Assembly: GCA_902796005.1 (NCBI GenBank)
Contig: CADBNF010000097.1
Location: 1-41,068 of the forward strand
Reading direction: 5' to 3'
Length of the DNA: 41,068 nt
Source: an uncultured Lachnospiraceae bacterium
GTDB lineage: Bacteria; Bacillota; Clostridia; Lachnospirales; Lachnospiraceae
In this document: positions 23,472-31,978 of the stretch, one piece after another
How the letters are laid out: the number at the start of each line of letters is the position of its first letter
How positions within the stretch are numbered: position 1 is the first letter of the stretch
Made by a program: the position numbers and the translations under genes
Notes under the pieces: generated by a model
What the model was told of the DNA's origin: nothing
Databases searched by the model: none
The model's input: only the letters and a program-made list of their open reading frames with translations

Positions 23472-24596
23472 ATGTCATTTGAGAAAGATGTGAAGAAACT
23501 CGGCTTTGGTCTGATGCGGCTGCCCAGAAAGGGAGAAGAAATTGACGTTGAACAGGTAAAGGAAATGGTTGACCGGTTTATGGACGCCGGGTTCAATTAT
23601 TTTGATACCGCCTGGGCCTACGCCGGGTCCGAGGATGCCATCCGGCAGGCGCTGGTGGAGAGGTATCCCAGAGACAGCTTCTATATCGCGACCAAGGCAG
23701 CGGTATGGATCGGGTGCAAAACAAAGGAAGAGGCCCAAAGCCAGCTGGAAGTATCCCTTTCCCGTCTGGGCGTGGACTATATTGATTTTTATCTGCTGCA
23801 TAATATAGGGGAGGGAAGAACCCATTTCTTCGAAGACTTTGACATGTGGTCCTTCCTGAAGGAGATGAAGGCGGCAGGGAAGATTAAGCACTACGGCTTT
23901 TCCTTCCATTCCACTCCGGAAGAGCTGGATGCGGTGCTCACCGCCCACCCGGATGCGGAATTCGTGCAGATTCAGCTGAACTATGCCGACTGGGAGAATC
24001 CGGCGGTTCAGTCGAAGGCAGTCTATGAAATGTGCAGAAAACACGGCAAGCCCGTGGTGGTTATGGAGCCCGTAAAGGGCGGCCTTCTGGCCAATCCGCC
24101 GGAGAAGGTGGCGGAAATCTTAAAAGCCGCCGAGCCCGATATGTCGGTTGCTTCCTGGGGCGTGCGCTTCGCCGCCAACCTGGAGGGCATCATGACCGTG
24201 CTTTCGGGAATGAGTGATCTTGCCCAGATGGAGGACAACCTCTCCTATATGAAGGGTTTCACCGGCCTTTCCGAAGCGGAAGAGAAGACCCTGGAGGAGG
24301 CAAGGGCCGCGCTGGCCAGCATCCCCCTGATTCCCTGCACCACCTGCAACTACTGCGCGAAGGTCTGTCCGAAGGAAATCGGCATCTCCGGCACCTTTAC
24401 CGCGAAAAACATGTATACCCTGTACGGCGATCTGAAATACGCGGGTTTCCAGGAGAACTGGCTGGTGGGCGGCCACGGCCGCAAACAGGCGGTAAACTGC
24501 ATCAAATGCGGCGCCTGCGAGGGTGTATGTCCCCAGCATATTAAAATCCGCGACGAACTGGAAGACGCTGCAAAGCTGTTCGGACAGAAAGCATAA
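23472..24596 (+). CDS. Aldo/keto reductase with C-terminal 2[4Fe-4S] domain
   Basis: A 374-residue protein. Residues 1-280 are an AKR barrel with NYFDTAWAYAGSE (Asp and Tyr), IATKAAV (Lys) and YGFSFHS. Residues 285-374 hold two ferredoxin clusters, CTTCNYCAKVCP and CIKCGACEGVCP. This architecture is frequent in anaerobes; its substrate is not known, and the clusters suggest electron exchange with ferredoxin. AAAGGAGGAAAG precedes the start and a TATAAT lies at 23439-23444. A perfect 10-bp GC-rich hairpin follows the gene at 24610-24637. Confidence 0.9.
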   Translation: MSFEKDVKKLGFGLMRLPRKGEEIDVEQVKEMVDRFMDAGFNYFDTAWAYAGSEDAIRQALVERYPRDSFYIATKAAVWIGCKTKEEAQSQLEVSLSRLGVDYIDFYLLHNIGEGRTHFFEDFDMWSFLKEMKAAGKIKHYGFSFHSTPEELDAVLTAHPDAEFVQIQLNYADWENPAVQSKAVYEMCRKHGKPVVVMEPVKGGLLANPPEKVAEILKAAEPDMSVASWGVRFAANLEGIMTVLSGMSDLAQMEDNLSYMKGFTGLSEAEEKTLEEARAALASIPLIPCTTCNYCAKVCPKEIGISGTFTAKNMYTLYGDLKYAGFQENWLVGGHGRKQAVNCIKCGACEGVCPQHIKIRDELEDAAKLFGQKA

Positions 24597-24653
24597 CACG
24601 AAAACTTTTCCGGCGGGCGGAAGCATACGCCCGCCGGATGAAAGAAGGGGAAA

Positions 24654-25547
24654 ATGAAATATACAGGCTTAACCTACCGTCCGCCCTTTGAGGCAAAATC
24701 ACTGCTTCTGCAGGTCACCGAAGGCTGCTCCCACAACAAATGCAGCTTCTGCACCATGTACCGGGACATTCCCTTTGCGGAGGAATCCCTGGAGCAGATT
24801 GAGACGGATCTGAAGGAGGCCCGGCAGTATGTGCCGGATATCCCCAGGGTATTTCTGGAAAACGGCGACGCCTTCTGCCTGGGTACGGAGCGGCTTCTGG
24901 CCATTGCGGACCTGGTGCACAGGTATCTCCCGAAGGTGGAAACCATCACCATGTATGCCTCTGTGAAAAATATCCGCAACAAAACGGACGGGGATCTGGT
25001 GCAGTTAAGACAGGCCGGCATCAACGAGATGAACATCGGGGTGGAAAGCGGCCTGGAAAGCACCTTAGCCGCCATGAACAAGGGTTATACGGCAGAAGAG
25101 GCCTTTTCCGAGCTGAAAAGGCTGAAGGCTGCGGGCATGGATTACGGCGCGAACATCATCTTCGGCGCTGCGGGACCGGGGAAGGCAAGGGAAAATGCGG
25201 AAGAAACCGCAAGGCTGCTGAACGAGACCCAGCCCTTTTTGATTTTCACCGGAACGATCCACGCCGAGCCCGGCTGTCCGTTATACGAGGACATGCAGGC
25301 CGGACGCTTTACCGAAAATACCATCGGCGAGTACATCGCGGAGGAAGAATATTTCCTTTCCCTGCTGGACCTTAAGGATACCTATTATTTCGGTCTGCAT
25401 CCCTCCAACGTCATCCGGATGCACGGCTTCCTGCCCCGGGACCGGGAATACCTGAAGGCGGAAATCGGCCGGCAGAAGGAGAAATTGTCAAAGGTGCTGG
25501 ACCTTCAGCCTTCCCGGGTATCCGGAGAAGGGGGCATTATCTTCTGA
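24654..25547 (+). CDS. Radical SAM enzyme (COG1032-like), function unknown
   Basis: A 297-residue radical SAM protein. The cluster cysteines are Cys25, Cys30 and Cys33 in EGCSHNKCSFC, a CX4CX2C spacing found in this subfamily rather than the commoner CX3CX2C. MNIGVESG and IIFGAAGPG mark the SAM-binding strands. No B12 domain or extra Fe-S motif is visible. It follows the Fe-S aldo/keto reductase after 57 bases that contain a GC-rich hairpin. Substrate not assignable from sequence. Confidence 0.85.
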   Translation: MKYTGLTYRPPFEAKSLLLQVTEGCSHNKCSFCTMYRDIPFAEESLEQIETDLKEARQYVPDIPRVFLENGDAFCLGTERLLAIADLVHRYLPKVETITMYASVKNIRNKTDGDLVQLRQAGINEMNIGVESGLESTLAAMNKGYTAEEAFSELKRLKAAGMDYGANIIFGAAGPGKARENAEETARLLNETQPFLIFTGTIHAEPGCPLYEDMQAGRFTENTIGEYIAEEEYFLSLLDLKDTYYFGLHPSNVIRMHGFLPRDREYLKAEIGRQKEKLSKVLDLQPSRVSGEGGIIF

Positions 25548-25593
25548 TGCATGCAGGAGAAGACCGCAGGAGGCATAAAAGAAGCGTTCGGCC

Positions 25594-26223
25594 ATGAGAT
25601 GGGAGATTCTTCTGATAATAATTGCGGCTGCGGCCGCCCTTTTGATATTCCTGGCGGTAACGGATGCGGTGGTCATGACCCGGCCGGGCAGATATGCTGC
25701 CAAGGAAAAGCCGCCGGAAAACTTTATGATAAAAAAGCCCGTCCAGCGGATGTACCAGAGGGGGCCGGAGTGCGCCGGGTATGCCGGCGCCTATGTGCTC
25801 AAAAGCCTGGGACGCGAGGCCGACGGACCGGCCCTGTATAAGGCTATGCGGCCCCTTTTCGGGACCGTGGCCAGGTCGCCGAAGGAAATCCTCAAGGTGT
25901 TTGAAAGGCAGGGCATACCTGCACGCTACTTTCGGGGAAACCTGTCGGATCTGGAGGCGGCAGTCAGCCGCGGGGTGCCGGTAATCGCCCTCATCCTTAC
26001 AAGGCCCGGCCGGAAATGGCTGCATTACGTGCCGGTGGTGGGGTACGACCGGGAAAACCTGTACCTGGCGGACTCCATGGCGGAGGCGGCCAACAGTGAT
26101 TCCCCCTACTATAACCGGAAAATAAACAGGGCGGATTTCTGCAGGCTGTGGGATACCCGGCAGTTCCTGCTTCCCTTTGTGAGGAACACCTTTATCGTGG
26201 CGGAGCCGGGAGAAAAAAAGTAA
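25594..26223 (+). CDS. Membrane-anchored C39-like cysteine peptidase family protein
   Basis: A 209-residue protein with one N-terminal helix (about 4-25) and a papain-like C39_2 domain. Candidate active-site residues are the Cys in GPECAGYAGAYVLKSLG, the His in LHYVPVVGYD and the Asp in LADSM. C39_2 proteins process peptides or bind them without cleavage. There is no ABC transporter attached, unlike bacteriocin exporters. The ribosome site is weak. It follows the radical SAM gene by 46 bases, so a link to a peptide product is possible but unproven. Confidence 0.7.
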   Translation: MRWEILLIIIAAAAALLIFLAVTDAVVMTRPGRYAAKEKPPENFMIKKPVQRMYQRGPECAGYAGAYVLKSLGREADGPALYKAMRPLFGTVARSPKEILKVFERQGIPARYFRGNLSDLEAAVSRGVPVIALILTRPGRKWLHYVPVVGYDRENLYLADSMAEAANSDSPYYNRKINRADFCRLWDTRQFLLPFVRNTFIVAEPGEKK

Positions 26224-26266
26224 AGCTAACGGGAAATTCCCGCTTAAAGCGCCGCGGTTTTTTATT
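26224..26266 (+). terminator. Possible terminator after the C39-like gene
   Basis: A hairpin around CGGGAAATTCCCG and a CCGCGG followed by TTTTTT lie directly after the stop. The stem directly before the T tract is short, so the call is tentative. Confidence 0.4.
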
Positions 26267-26293
26267 TACATCAGTGCTTTAGTGTGTTACTAT
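26265..26293 (+). promoter_or_regulatory. thrH promoter
   Basis: TTTACA (26265-26270) and TACTAT (26288-26293) are spaced by exactly 17 bases, 34 bases before the thrH start. The ribosome site GGAAGGAG follows. Confidence 0.7.
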
Positions 26294-26327
26294 AGCCGGG
26301 TAAATTCACCGGAAGGAGAAGCTTGTT

Positions 26328-26933
26328 ATGAAAATCGTATGCCTTGATCTGGAAGGGGTTCTGGTCCCCGAAATCTGGATCGCCTTTTCCGAAGCCACGA
26401 AAATCCCGGAGTTCCGTATTACCACCAGGGACGAACCGGATTACGATAAACTGATGAAATACAGAATCCGCCTGCTCAAGGAGCACGGCCTGGGTCTTCC
26501 CGAGATACAGAAGGCCATCGAGACCGTTGACCCCATGCCCGGGGCAAAGGAATTCCTGGATGAGCTGAGAAGCCTGACCCAGGTGGTGATCATCAGCGAT
26601 ACCTTTTCACAGTTTGCCGCGCCTCTGATGAAGAAGCTTGGCTGGCCGACCATTTTCTGCAACGAACTGGTCGTGGCGGAGAGCGGCGAGATCACGGATT
26701 ACCGGATGCGCTGCACCCCCTCCAAGCTGACCACCGTGAAGGCGCTGCAGAGTGCCGGCTGCGAGACCATTGCGGCCGGGGACAGCTTTAACGATCTGGA
26801 GATGATTAAAGCCGGAAAACACGGCTTCCTGTTCCGGACCACGGATCAGATCAGGAAGGATTATCCCGATATTCCGGCCTTTGAGGAATATGACGAATTC
26901 CTGGCGGCCATCAAAGAGGCGCTGAAGGACTGA
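26328..26933 (+). CDS. thrH: ThrH: phosphoserine phosphatase/homoserine phosphotransferase
   Basis: A 201-residue HAD enzyme. It begins with CLDLEGVLVPEIWIAFSE, then has VVIISDTF (motif II), the Lys in TPSKLTTVKAL and AAGDSFNDLEMI (motif IV), matching Pseudomonas ThrH across its length. ThrH dephosphorylates phosphoserine and can transfer the phosphate to homoserine, linking serine and threonine synthesis. It is a single gene with its own promoter. Its usual SerB-type alternatives have a cap domain of different sequence. Confidence 0.9.
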   Translation: MKIVCLDLEGVLVPEIWIAFSEATKIPEFRITTRDEPDYDKLMKYRIRLLKEHGLGLPEIQKAIETVDPMPGAKEFLDELRSLTQVVIISDTFSQFAAPLMKKLGWPTIFCNELVVAESGEITDYRMRCTPSKLTTVKALQSAGCETIAAGDSFNDLEMIKAGKHGFLFRTTDQIRKDYPDIPAFEEYDEFLAAIKEALKD

Positions 26934-26994
26934 CCTTAAGAAACGGGCCTGTTCCGGCAGGGGGCTGTACGGTACAAAACATGAGGTGGACGGT

Positions 26995-27546
26995 ATGAAG
27001 GTAAGGGTTATCCGCTCGGGAAGGAAAACCATCGGACTTGAGGTCCGGGATGGGGAAGTGCTGGTGAGGGCGCCCTACTTTGCCACCGAAGCCCATATCC
27101 GGCAGTGCCTGGAGGAGCATGCCGGCTGGATAGACAGACAGCTGGCGAAGGCCAGGCAGCAGAAGGCGGAGGCCGGAACGGACGGGCCGCTGACCAGGGA
27201 ACAGCTCAATGCCCTGGCGGACAGGGCGGTTAAGTACATTCCGGAGCGGGTGCGGTATTATGCGCCGAAAATCGGCGTAACCTACGGCAGGATCACCATC
27301 CGGAACCAGAAAACCCGGTGGGGCAGCTGCTCGGCGAAGGGTAACCTGAATTTCAACTGCCTGCTGATGCTGACGCCGCCGGAGGTCATCGACGCCGTGG
27401 TGGTGCACGAGCTGTGCCACCGGAAGCAGATGAACCATTCCCAGGCCTTTTACGCGGAAATCCTGAAGGTATTTCCGGATTATCAGAAATGGAATAAATG
27501 GCTGAAGGACCACGGCGGGGCCATCCTGAAAAGGATGACCGGCTGA
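26995..27546 (+). CDS. YgjP-like zinc metallopeptidase (DUF45)
   Basis: A 183-residue protein with the YgjP/DUF45 signature KTRWGSCSAKGNLNFNCLL and the zinc motif HELCH (138-142), followed by NHSQAFYAEILKVFPDY with the third ligand region. It is related to SprT/WLM peptidases; the physiological substrate is not known. The ATG at 26995 is used; a GTG nine bases earlier lies within the ribosome site GAGGTGGA. It precedes a strong hairpin terminator. Confidence 0.88.
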   Translation: MKVRVIRSGRKTIGLEVRDGEVLVRAPYFATEAHIRQCLEEHAGWIDRQLAKARQQKAEAGTDGPLTREQLNALADRAVKYIPERVRYYAPKIGVTYGRITIRNQKTRWGSCSAKGNLNFNCLLMLTPPEVIDAVVVHELCHRKQMNHSQAFYAEILKVFPDYQKWNKWLKDHGGAILKRMTG

Positions 27547-27562
27547 GGACGCAGGCGTAACG

Positions 27563-27609
27563 AAAAACGGGAGATTTCCGGTGGGTAAGTACTGGAAATT
27601 TCCCGTTTT
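27563..27609 (+). terminator. Long-stem terminator after the YgjP-like gene
   Basis: A 16-bp stem, nearly perfect, begins AAAACGGGA and ends TCCCGTTTT with a loop of about 14 bases. The closing TTTT and opening AAAA make it usable on both strands. A TATAAT at 27615-27620 follows immediately and is likely the -10 of the next gene, with no clear -35. Confidence 0.75.
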
Positions 27610-27703
27610 CCGATTATAATGGAGTCTAAGAGACATGCGGTATCCGCAAAGAAATAAAGAAGAGAAAATCTGTTTTCAGACGTGAAAAGGAAAGGAGAAG
27701 AAC

Positions 27704-29461
27704 ATGTTAAAATCCGAGTGTTTTATTGACCTTCTGGAAACGCCGATGGGCAGAAGAAACAGCTACCTGTGTTTTGCCAATGACAACATGGGAGGCACCC
27801 AGTTCGGCAAGAACAGCCTCTATCTGTGCACCTGCAAAAGCGGCGGCTCAGGCATGATGGACCTGATGAGGCCCAATACCTGCCGGCAGATGAAGCTGGA
27901 GCTGGTAAAGAACGGCGTAAGCCTTCCCACGGTAATCGATACCACGGAGACGGAAGTCATCTTAAGAAGCGAAGCCGGAAGCATCCGCTTCTGTATTGCT
28001 GGAACGGACTATGCCTATGCCTGCGGCGCAGACGGCCTGTCCCTGAAGCTTACGATGCCCAACGCCTTCTTCATGATTCCCATCAACATCGGTGACGGAC
28101 AGTGGAGATTCTCCTTCGGTGAGGGCACGGGCCTGGCCCTTCCCTTTACCGGAACCTTTGCACCTCTTCCCATGGGCGGCTTCCAGATGGACCCGGATGA
28201 AAAGGGCGAGCTGTTTTTAGGCATCAGGGAATTCCAGAATGACCCGGCAAAGCAGGATCTTTCCGCCTATCCGGCCTATAAGGATGCGGTGGATGCATTG
28301 CAGAAGGAATTTGACGAATTCTGCGATTCCCTGTATCCGAGCCTTCCCGCGGAATTTGAGCCCATGCGCAAGCAGGCCCTGTTCACCACCTGGAGCCTGA
28401 TGGTGGGCAAGGACGGCATCCACATCTACCAGCACAACATGGTGAAGATGATGCGGTTCGTCTTTGAAAGCTGCTTCGGCTGGCAGCAGGCCATGCAGGC
28501 CATCTGCCTGAGCAAAAACATCCGGCTGGCCTGGGATATCCTGATGTCCGGCTTTGACATCCAGGACGAGAACGGACGTATCGCCGATGCGGTGTCCCAC
28601 CGGGCCGGCATGGGCGGCAGCATGAAGCCTCCCTTCCAGGGCTTTGCCCTGAAATGGCTGATGGAGAACCGGGACTTAAGCGAAATCCCCCTGGAGGACA
28701 AACGCTTTGTCTATGACCGTATGAAGAAATGGCTGGAGTTCTTCTTCAATTTCCGGGATCTGGACGGCGACGGCGTCTGGGAAAACCAGAGCATGCTGGA
28801 AACCGGCTGGGAAGACGCCTCCTATTTCTACGTGGGCTTCCCCCTGGCCTCTCCGGACATGAACGCCTATACGGTGGTGATGATGGATGCGCTGGCGGCC
28901 TTCGGCAGGACCATCGGCGTGCCGGAGGAGGAGTGCGCAGCCCTCACAAAACGGGCGGATGAACTGACGCAGAAAATCATCGACATGTTCTGGAACGGCG
29001 AAAGATGGGTGGCGAAGAACCCGGTCACCGGCGCGGTGGCGGACTCCTTAAGCCTGCCCCTGTTCTGCGGCCTCATCCTGGGCAAACGGCTGCCCCAGGA
29101 GATTATTGACAAAACCATCGATTTCGTGTTCGGGGAAACCGGCTTTGCCACCCCCTTCGGTTTTGCCTCCGAAAGCACGGCAAGTCCCCGGTTCCGCCAC
29201 GGCTTCTCCGCGGGCAGCGTCATTATCCCCGGCCAGATCATCATGTGCCTGGCCCTGGAGGAATGCGGACGGGAGGACCTGGCAAAGGAAATGGGCCTTC
29301 GCTATGCAAGGTGCTTAAGGGACAACGGCATGTTCCACATCATCAATGCCCTGGACGGCAGCGGAGAGAGGGGCCTGGTGGCCTTTGGCGAGAAACAGCT
29401 TTTCTGGTCCGCCTGGGCTTCCTCCGGGTATCTGTTCTTCGCGGATCGTTACGGAAAATAA
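27704..29461 (+). CDS. GH63/trehalase-like (alpha/alpha)6 glycosidase
   Basis: A 585-residue protein without signal peptide. Residues 1-200 form a beta-rich N-domain and 215-585 an (alpha/alpha)6 barrel. The segment RDLDGDGVWENQSMLETGWEDAS near 350 matches the DGD-G..E.-.E(S/T)GW motif of GH63/GH37 enzymes, where the acid catalyst sits. In many GH37 proteins the motif reads ESGWD, here ETGWED. Substrate is not assignable. AAAGGAG precedes the start. An XRE regulator starts 14 bases after the stop. Confidence 0.72.
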   Translation: MLKSECFIDLLETPMGRRNSYLCFANDNMGGTQFGKNSLYLCTCKSGGSGMMDLMRPNTCRQMKLELVKNGVSLPTVIDTTETEVILRSEAGSIRFCIAGTDYAYACGADGLSLKLTMPNAFFMIPINIGDGQWRFSFGEGTGLALPFTGTFAPLPMGGFQMDPDEKGELFLGIREFQNDPAKQDLSAYPAYKDAVDALQKEFDEFCDSLYPSLPAEFEPMRKQALFTTWSLMVGKDGIHIYQHNMVKMMRFVFESCFGWQQAMQAICLSKNIRLAWDILMSGFDIQDENGRIADAVSHRAGMGGSMKPPFQGFALKWLMENRDLSEIPLEDKRFVYDRMKKWLEFFFNFRDLDGDGVWENQSMLETGWEDASYFYVGFPLASPDMNAYTVVMMDALAAFGRTIGVPEEECAALTKRADELTQKIIDMFWNGERWVAKNPVTGAVADSLSLPLFCGLILGKRLPQEIIDKTIDFVFGETGFATPFGFASESTASPRFRHGFSAGSVIIPGQIIMCLALEECGREDLAKEMGLRYARCLRDNGMFHIINALDGSGERGLVAFGEKQLFWSAWASSGYLFFADRYGK

Positions 29462-29475
29462 ATGGAGACGGTATT

Positions 29476-29997
29476 ATGGGAAGAGCTTCAGTAAAAGAGA
29501 ATAAAAACATTTATCAGAAATGCCGGGAAGGCCTGGGACTTACCAGGGAAAAGGCAGGAGAGCTGCTGGAGGTGATACCACCGGAGCGGATCGAGAAGAT
29601 TGAAAACGAACGATCCTTACCCCACCCGGACGAGGTGGTGATTATGGCGGACAAGTACAAGGCGCCGCACCTGTGCAATTACTACTGCGCGAACGAATGC
29701 GCCATCGGCAGCCGGTACGTGCCGGAGATTAACCCGAAGGAGCTGTCCCAGATTGTGCTGGAAATGCTGGCTTCTTTAAATTCCATGCACAAAAAGCAGG
29801 AGCGGCTGATTGAAATCACCGCCGACGGCCATATCGGCAGGGACGAGGTGGAGGATTTCATCCTGATCCAGGAGGAACTGGAGCGGATTTCCGTTACCGT
29901 GGAGACCCTGCAGCTGTGGACAGAGAAAATGATGGCTGAAGGGATGATTGACAAGGCACTGTACGAAAGCGTCAGGGCCGAGAAAATGAAACAGTAA
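29476..29997 (+). CDS. XRE-type DNA-binding protein with C-terminal helical domain
   Basis: A 173-residue protein. Residues 10-65 look like a helix-turn-helix of the XRE type (GLTREKAGELLEVIPPERIEKIENERSLPHPDEVVIMADKY). The rest (about 85-173) is helical and probably coiled coil. Between them is a Cys-containing segment, HLCNYYCANECAIG, with three cysteines that could sense metal or redox state. The start at 29476 has GGAG upstream and follows the glycosidase by 14 bases, so the two are cotranscribed. Confidence 0.78.
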   Translation: MGRASVKENKNIYQKCREGLGLTREKAGELLEVIPPERIEKIENERSLPHPDEVVIMADKYKAPHLCNYYCANECAIGSRYVPEINPKELSQIVLEMLASLNSMHKKQERLIEITADGHIGRDEVEDFILIQEELERISVTVETLQLWTEKMMAEGMIDKALYESVRAEKMKQ

Positions 29998-30010
29998 AGA
30001 GCAAAGGGGG

Positions 30011-30050
30011 CTTCGGCCGGAACTGCAGGAAACCGGCCGGAGCTTTCCGG
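30011..30050 (+). terminator. Weak terminator-like hairpin after the XRE gene
   Basis: A 10-bp stem (CTTCGGCCGG/CCGGCCGGAG, 30011-30020 with 30033-30042) follows the stop. The downstream T tract is poor (CTTTCC), so full termination is uncertain. Confidence 0.4.
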
Positions 30051-30071
30051 ACAGGAATATTATTGCAATAT

Positions 30072-30101
30072 CTATGTAAAGCAGGAAAACAAAGTACATA
30101 G
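30072..30101. promoter_or_regulatory. Inverted repeat before the UroD-family gene
   Basis: CTATGTA (30072-30078) and TACATAG (30095-30101) are perfect inverted halves. They are flanked by ATTGC and GCAAT, 24 bases from the start codon. It could be an operator for one of the flanking XRE regulators or a leader hairpin. Confidence 0.45.
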
Positions 30102-30124
30102 CAATGATTTTACGGAGGATGAAC

Positions 30125-31381
30125 ATGACGAACAAGGAAATGTACGATCTCCGCTGGAAAAGGGTGACGGATGCCCTGGCCTTAACCGAGCCGGATACCG
30201 TGCCCCTTGCCCCGGTGGTGCAGTGTTACCCCTACATTCAGGCCGGCTATACCATGGCGGAAATTCTTTACGATACTTCCCTGGAGAAGATGAAGGACAG
30301 CCTGGTGAAATTCGTAAACAAATACCAGCCGGATTATCTCTTCGGCCAGGACTACGTGGATGCGGGCCAGGGTCCGTCCATGGAGCTTTCCGGGACGAAA
30401 ACCATCCGCTGGGCCGGCATGCCCGGCAATGTCATCGACGACAACTCCATTCACCAGTTTATCGAATTCCCCATTCTGGAGGATGACGAATACGAGGAGT
30501 ACTTCACCGACAGGACGGCCTGGGTGCTGAACAAGGGCCTTCCCCGGACCAGCGCGATCTTCGAGCCCTTCCGGAATTTCCCGGCCAAAAGCTTCGGCCT
30601 GTTCAACGGCGCGGGTATGGTCGCCCCCTACCTGACCAATCCCGCCTTTAAGGAAATGCAGGAAAAGCTGGAGAAGATCCAGGCCCTGGGCATGGAAAAC
30701 CGGATGAACCTGGAGAAGGTCAACGCGGAAATCGAAGCCATGGGCTTCCCCACCCCCATGAAGGGCATGGCGGCGGTACCCTTTGACAGCTACAGCGATT
30801 TCCTCCGGGGCACCATCAACGGGCTTTCCGATCTGTACATCCATGAGGAAGAGGTACAGGCATATATTGACGAGGAAATGGAAAACCAGATGAATTTCAT
30901 CAAAATGCAGGGACAGATGATTCCGGGCCGCTGCGTATTCATGGCACTGCACAAGGGCATGGACGGCTTCATGAGCGACGCGCATTACCGTAAGTACTAC
31001 TGGAATTACCTGCAGAAAATCATCTGCGCAATTATTGACAACGGCATGATCCCCTACATCTATACGGAAGGAAAATATGACAGCCGGCTGGAATGCCTGA
31101 AGGAAGTGCCCAAAGGCAAGGTCATCTATCATTTCGAGGATGTGGACATGGCAGAGGCCAAGCGTATCCTGGGCGATACCGCCTGCATCTCCGGCGGTTT
31201 CCCGGTCTATCTGCTGGATTACGGCACGAAGGAGCAGGTCATCGACGAATGCAAACGCCTCATCGACGTCTGCGCGCCGGGCGGCGGCTTCATTTTTGAG
31301 ACGTGCTATGGCATGGACTACGCAAAACCCGAAAATGTGGAAGCCATGGTAGAGACCGTCAGAGAATACGGAAAAAGATAA
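30125..31381 (+). CDS. Uroporphyrinogen decarboxylase-family protein, likely methyltransferase-type
   Basis: A 418-residue UroD/MtaA-fold protein, longer than true HemE (about 340-370). Candidate zinc ligands are the His in VIYHFEDVDM, the Cys in ACISGGFPVYL and the Cys in FIFETCYGMDYAKPENVEAMVETV, which align with the metal site of MtaA/MtbA-type methyltransferases. The genome has acetogenic methyl metabolism, so methyl transfer to or from a corrinoid or folate is plausible. No corrinoid protein is nearby. The ATG at 30125 has CGGAGGA upstream. Haem synthesis is unlikely. Confidence 0.7.
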   Translation: MTNKEMYDLRWKRVTDALALTEPDTVPLAPVVQCYPYIQAGYTMAEILYDTSLEKMKDSLVKFVNKYQPDYLFGQDYVDAGQGPSMELSGTKTIRWAGMPGNVIDDNSIHQFIEFPILEDDEYEEYFTDRTAWVLNKGLPRTSAIFEPFRNFPAKSFGLFNGAGMVAPYLTNPAFKEMQEKLEKIQALGMENRMNLEKVNAEIEAMGFPTPMKGMAAVPFDSYSDFLRGTINGLSDLYIHEEEVQAYIDEEMENQMNFIKMQGQMIPGRCVFMALHKGMDGFMSDAHYRKYYWNYLQKIICAIIDNGMIPYIYTEGKYDSRLECLKEVPKGKVIYHFEDVDMAEAKRILGDTACISGGFPVYLLDYGTKEQVIDECKRLIDVCAPGGGFIFETCYGMDYAKPENVEAMVETVREYGKR

Positions 31382-31399
31382 ATAAGAGGCGGATGAACA

Positions 31400-31438
31400 G
31401 TCCGGGAGCGGCATATTTTGCGGTTCCCGGGCTTTTTC
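31400..31438 (+). terminator. Terminator after the UroD-family gene
   Basis: A GC-rich stem (outer arms CCGGGA/TCCCGG at 31402-31407 and 31425-31430, extending inward with one mismatch) is followed by TTTTT at 31433-31437. Confidence 0.75.
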
Positions 31439-31566
31439 TGTCAAAAAAAACGCCGGTTTTTCCCCTGTTTCCCGAAAATATATAGCCATACCGATCGGTT
31501 TAAACAAAATTTCGATGTATTATTGTAAAAATTTTTTCTAAAAGTAAAAAACAGGAGAGAAAACAG

Positions 31567-31845
31567 ATGAAGGACAAAGACAACAGAGAAAAGCTTAAAG
31601 TGTTCCGCAGCAATCTGACCAGATGCAGGATTGGCCGGGATCTGTCCGCCAGGGAGATGAGCTACCTGATGGGAAGAAGTCCGGGGTACATCAACAGCGT
31701 GGAGAACGGCTACACCATCCCCAAGCTGGATTCCGTGCTGGACATGTGTGAGGTTCTTCAGGTGGACCCGGTGGAGTTTTTTGCCGGAACGGGCAGAGGC
31801 GGCGATTCGGAAAGGGAAACCGGAGGTGAAATCCTGCTTCCTTAG
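31567..31845 (+). CDS. Small XRE-family transcriptional regulator
   Basis: A 92-residue protein that is almost only a helix-turn-helix: RCRIGRDLSAREMSYLMGRSPGYINSVENGYTIPKLDSVLDMCEVLQVDPVEFFAG. The remaining tail is short and acidic. The ribosome site AACAGGAGAG is good. It lies 185 bases after the UroD-family gene with a terminator between them, and before the S66 operon, whose own promoter follows. Its target is unknown; the inverted repeat at 30072-30101 is one candidate. Confidence 0.8.
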   Translation: MKDKDNREKLKVFRSNLTRCRIGRDLSAREMSYLMGRSPGYINSVENGYTIPKLDSVLDMCEVLQVDPVEFFAGTGRGGDSERETGGEILLP

Positions 31846-31896
31846 AAAAAGAGGGGAAGAAGGAGGGAAAAAGCCGAAATCCCCGGGCCGGCCTTC

Positions 31897-31925
31897 TTGC
31901 GAAGCGCTGAATAACTGGGTATAAT
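31897..31925 (+). promoter_or_regulatory. Promoter of the S66-ABC operon
   Basis: TTGCGA (31897-31902) and a consensus TATAAT (31920-31925) are spaced by 17 bases, 53 bases before the S66 start. No obvious operator is seen. Confidence 0.75.
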
Positions 31926-31978
31926 TATACCGAAGCGGCGCAAACAGCCGCCCAAGAAAGACGATCAGGAGTTCAGCA

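Noticed and set aside
30182-31507. A 441-codon open frame on the minus strand
   Set aside because: Antisense to the UroD-family gene, without a ribosome site or recognisable domain.
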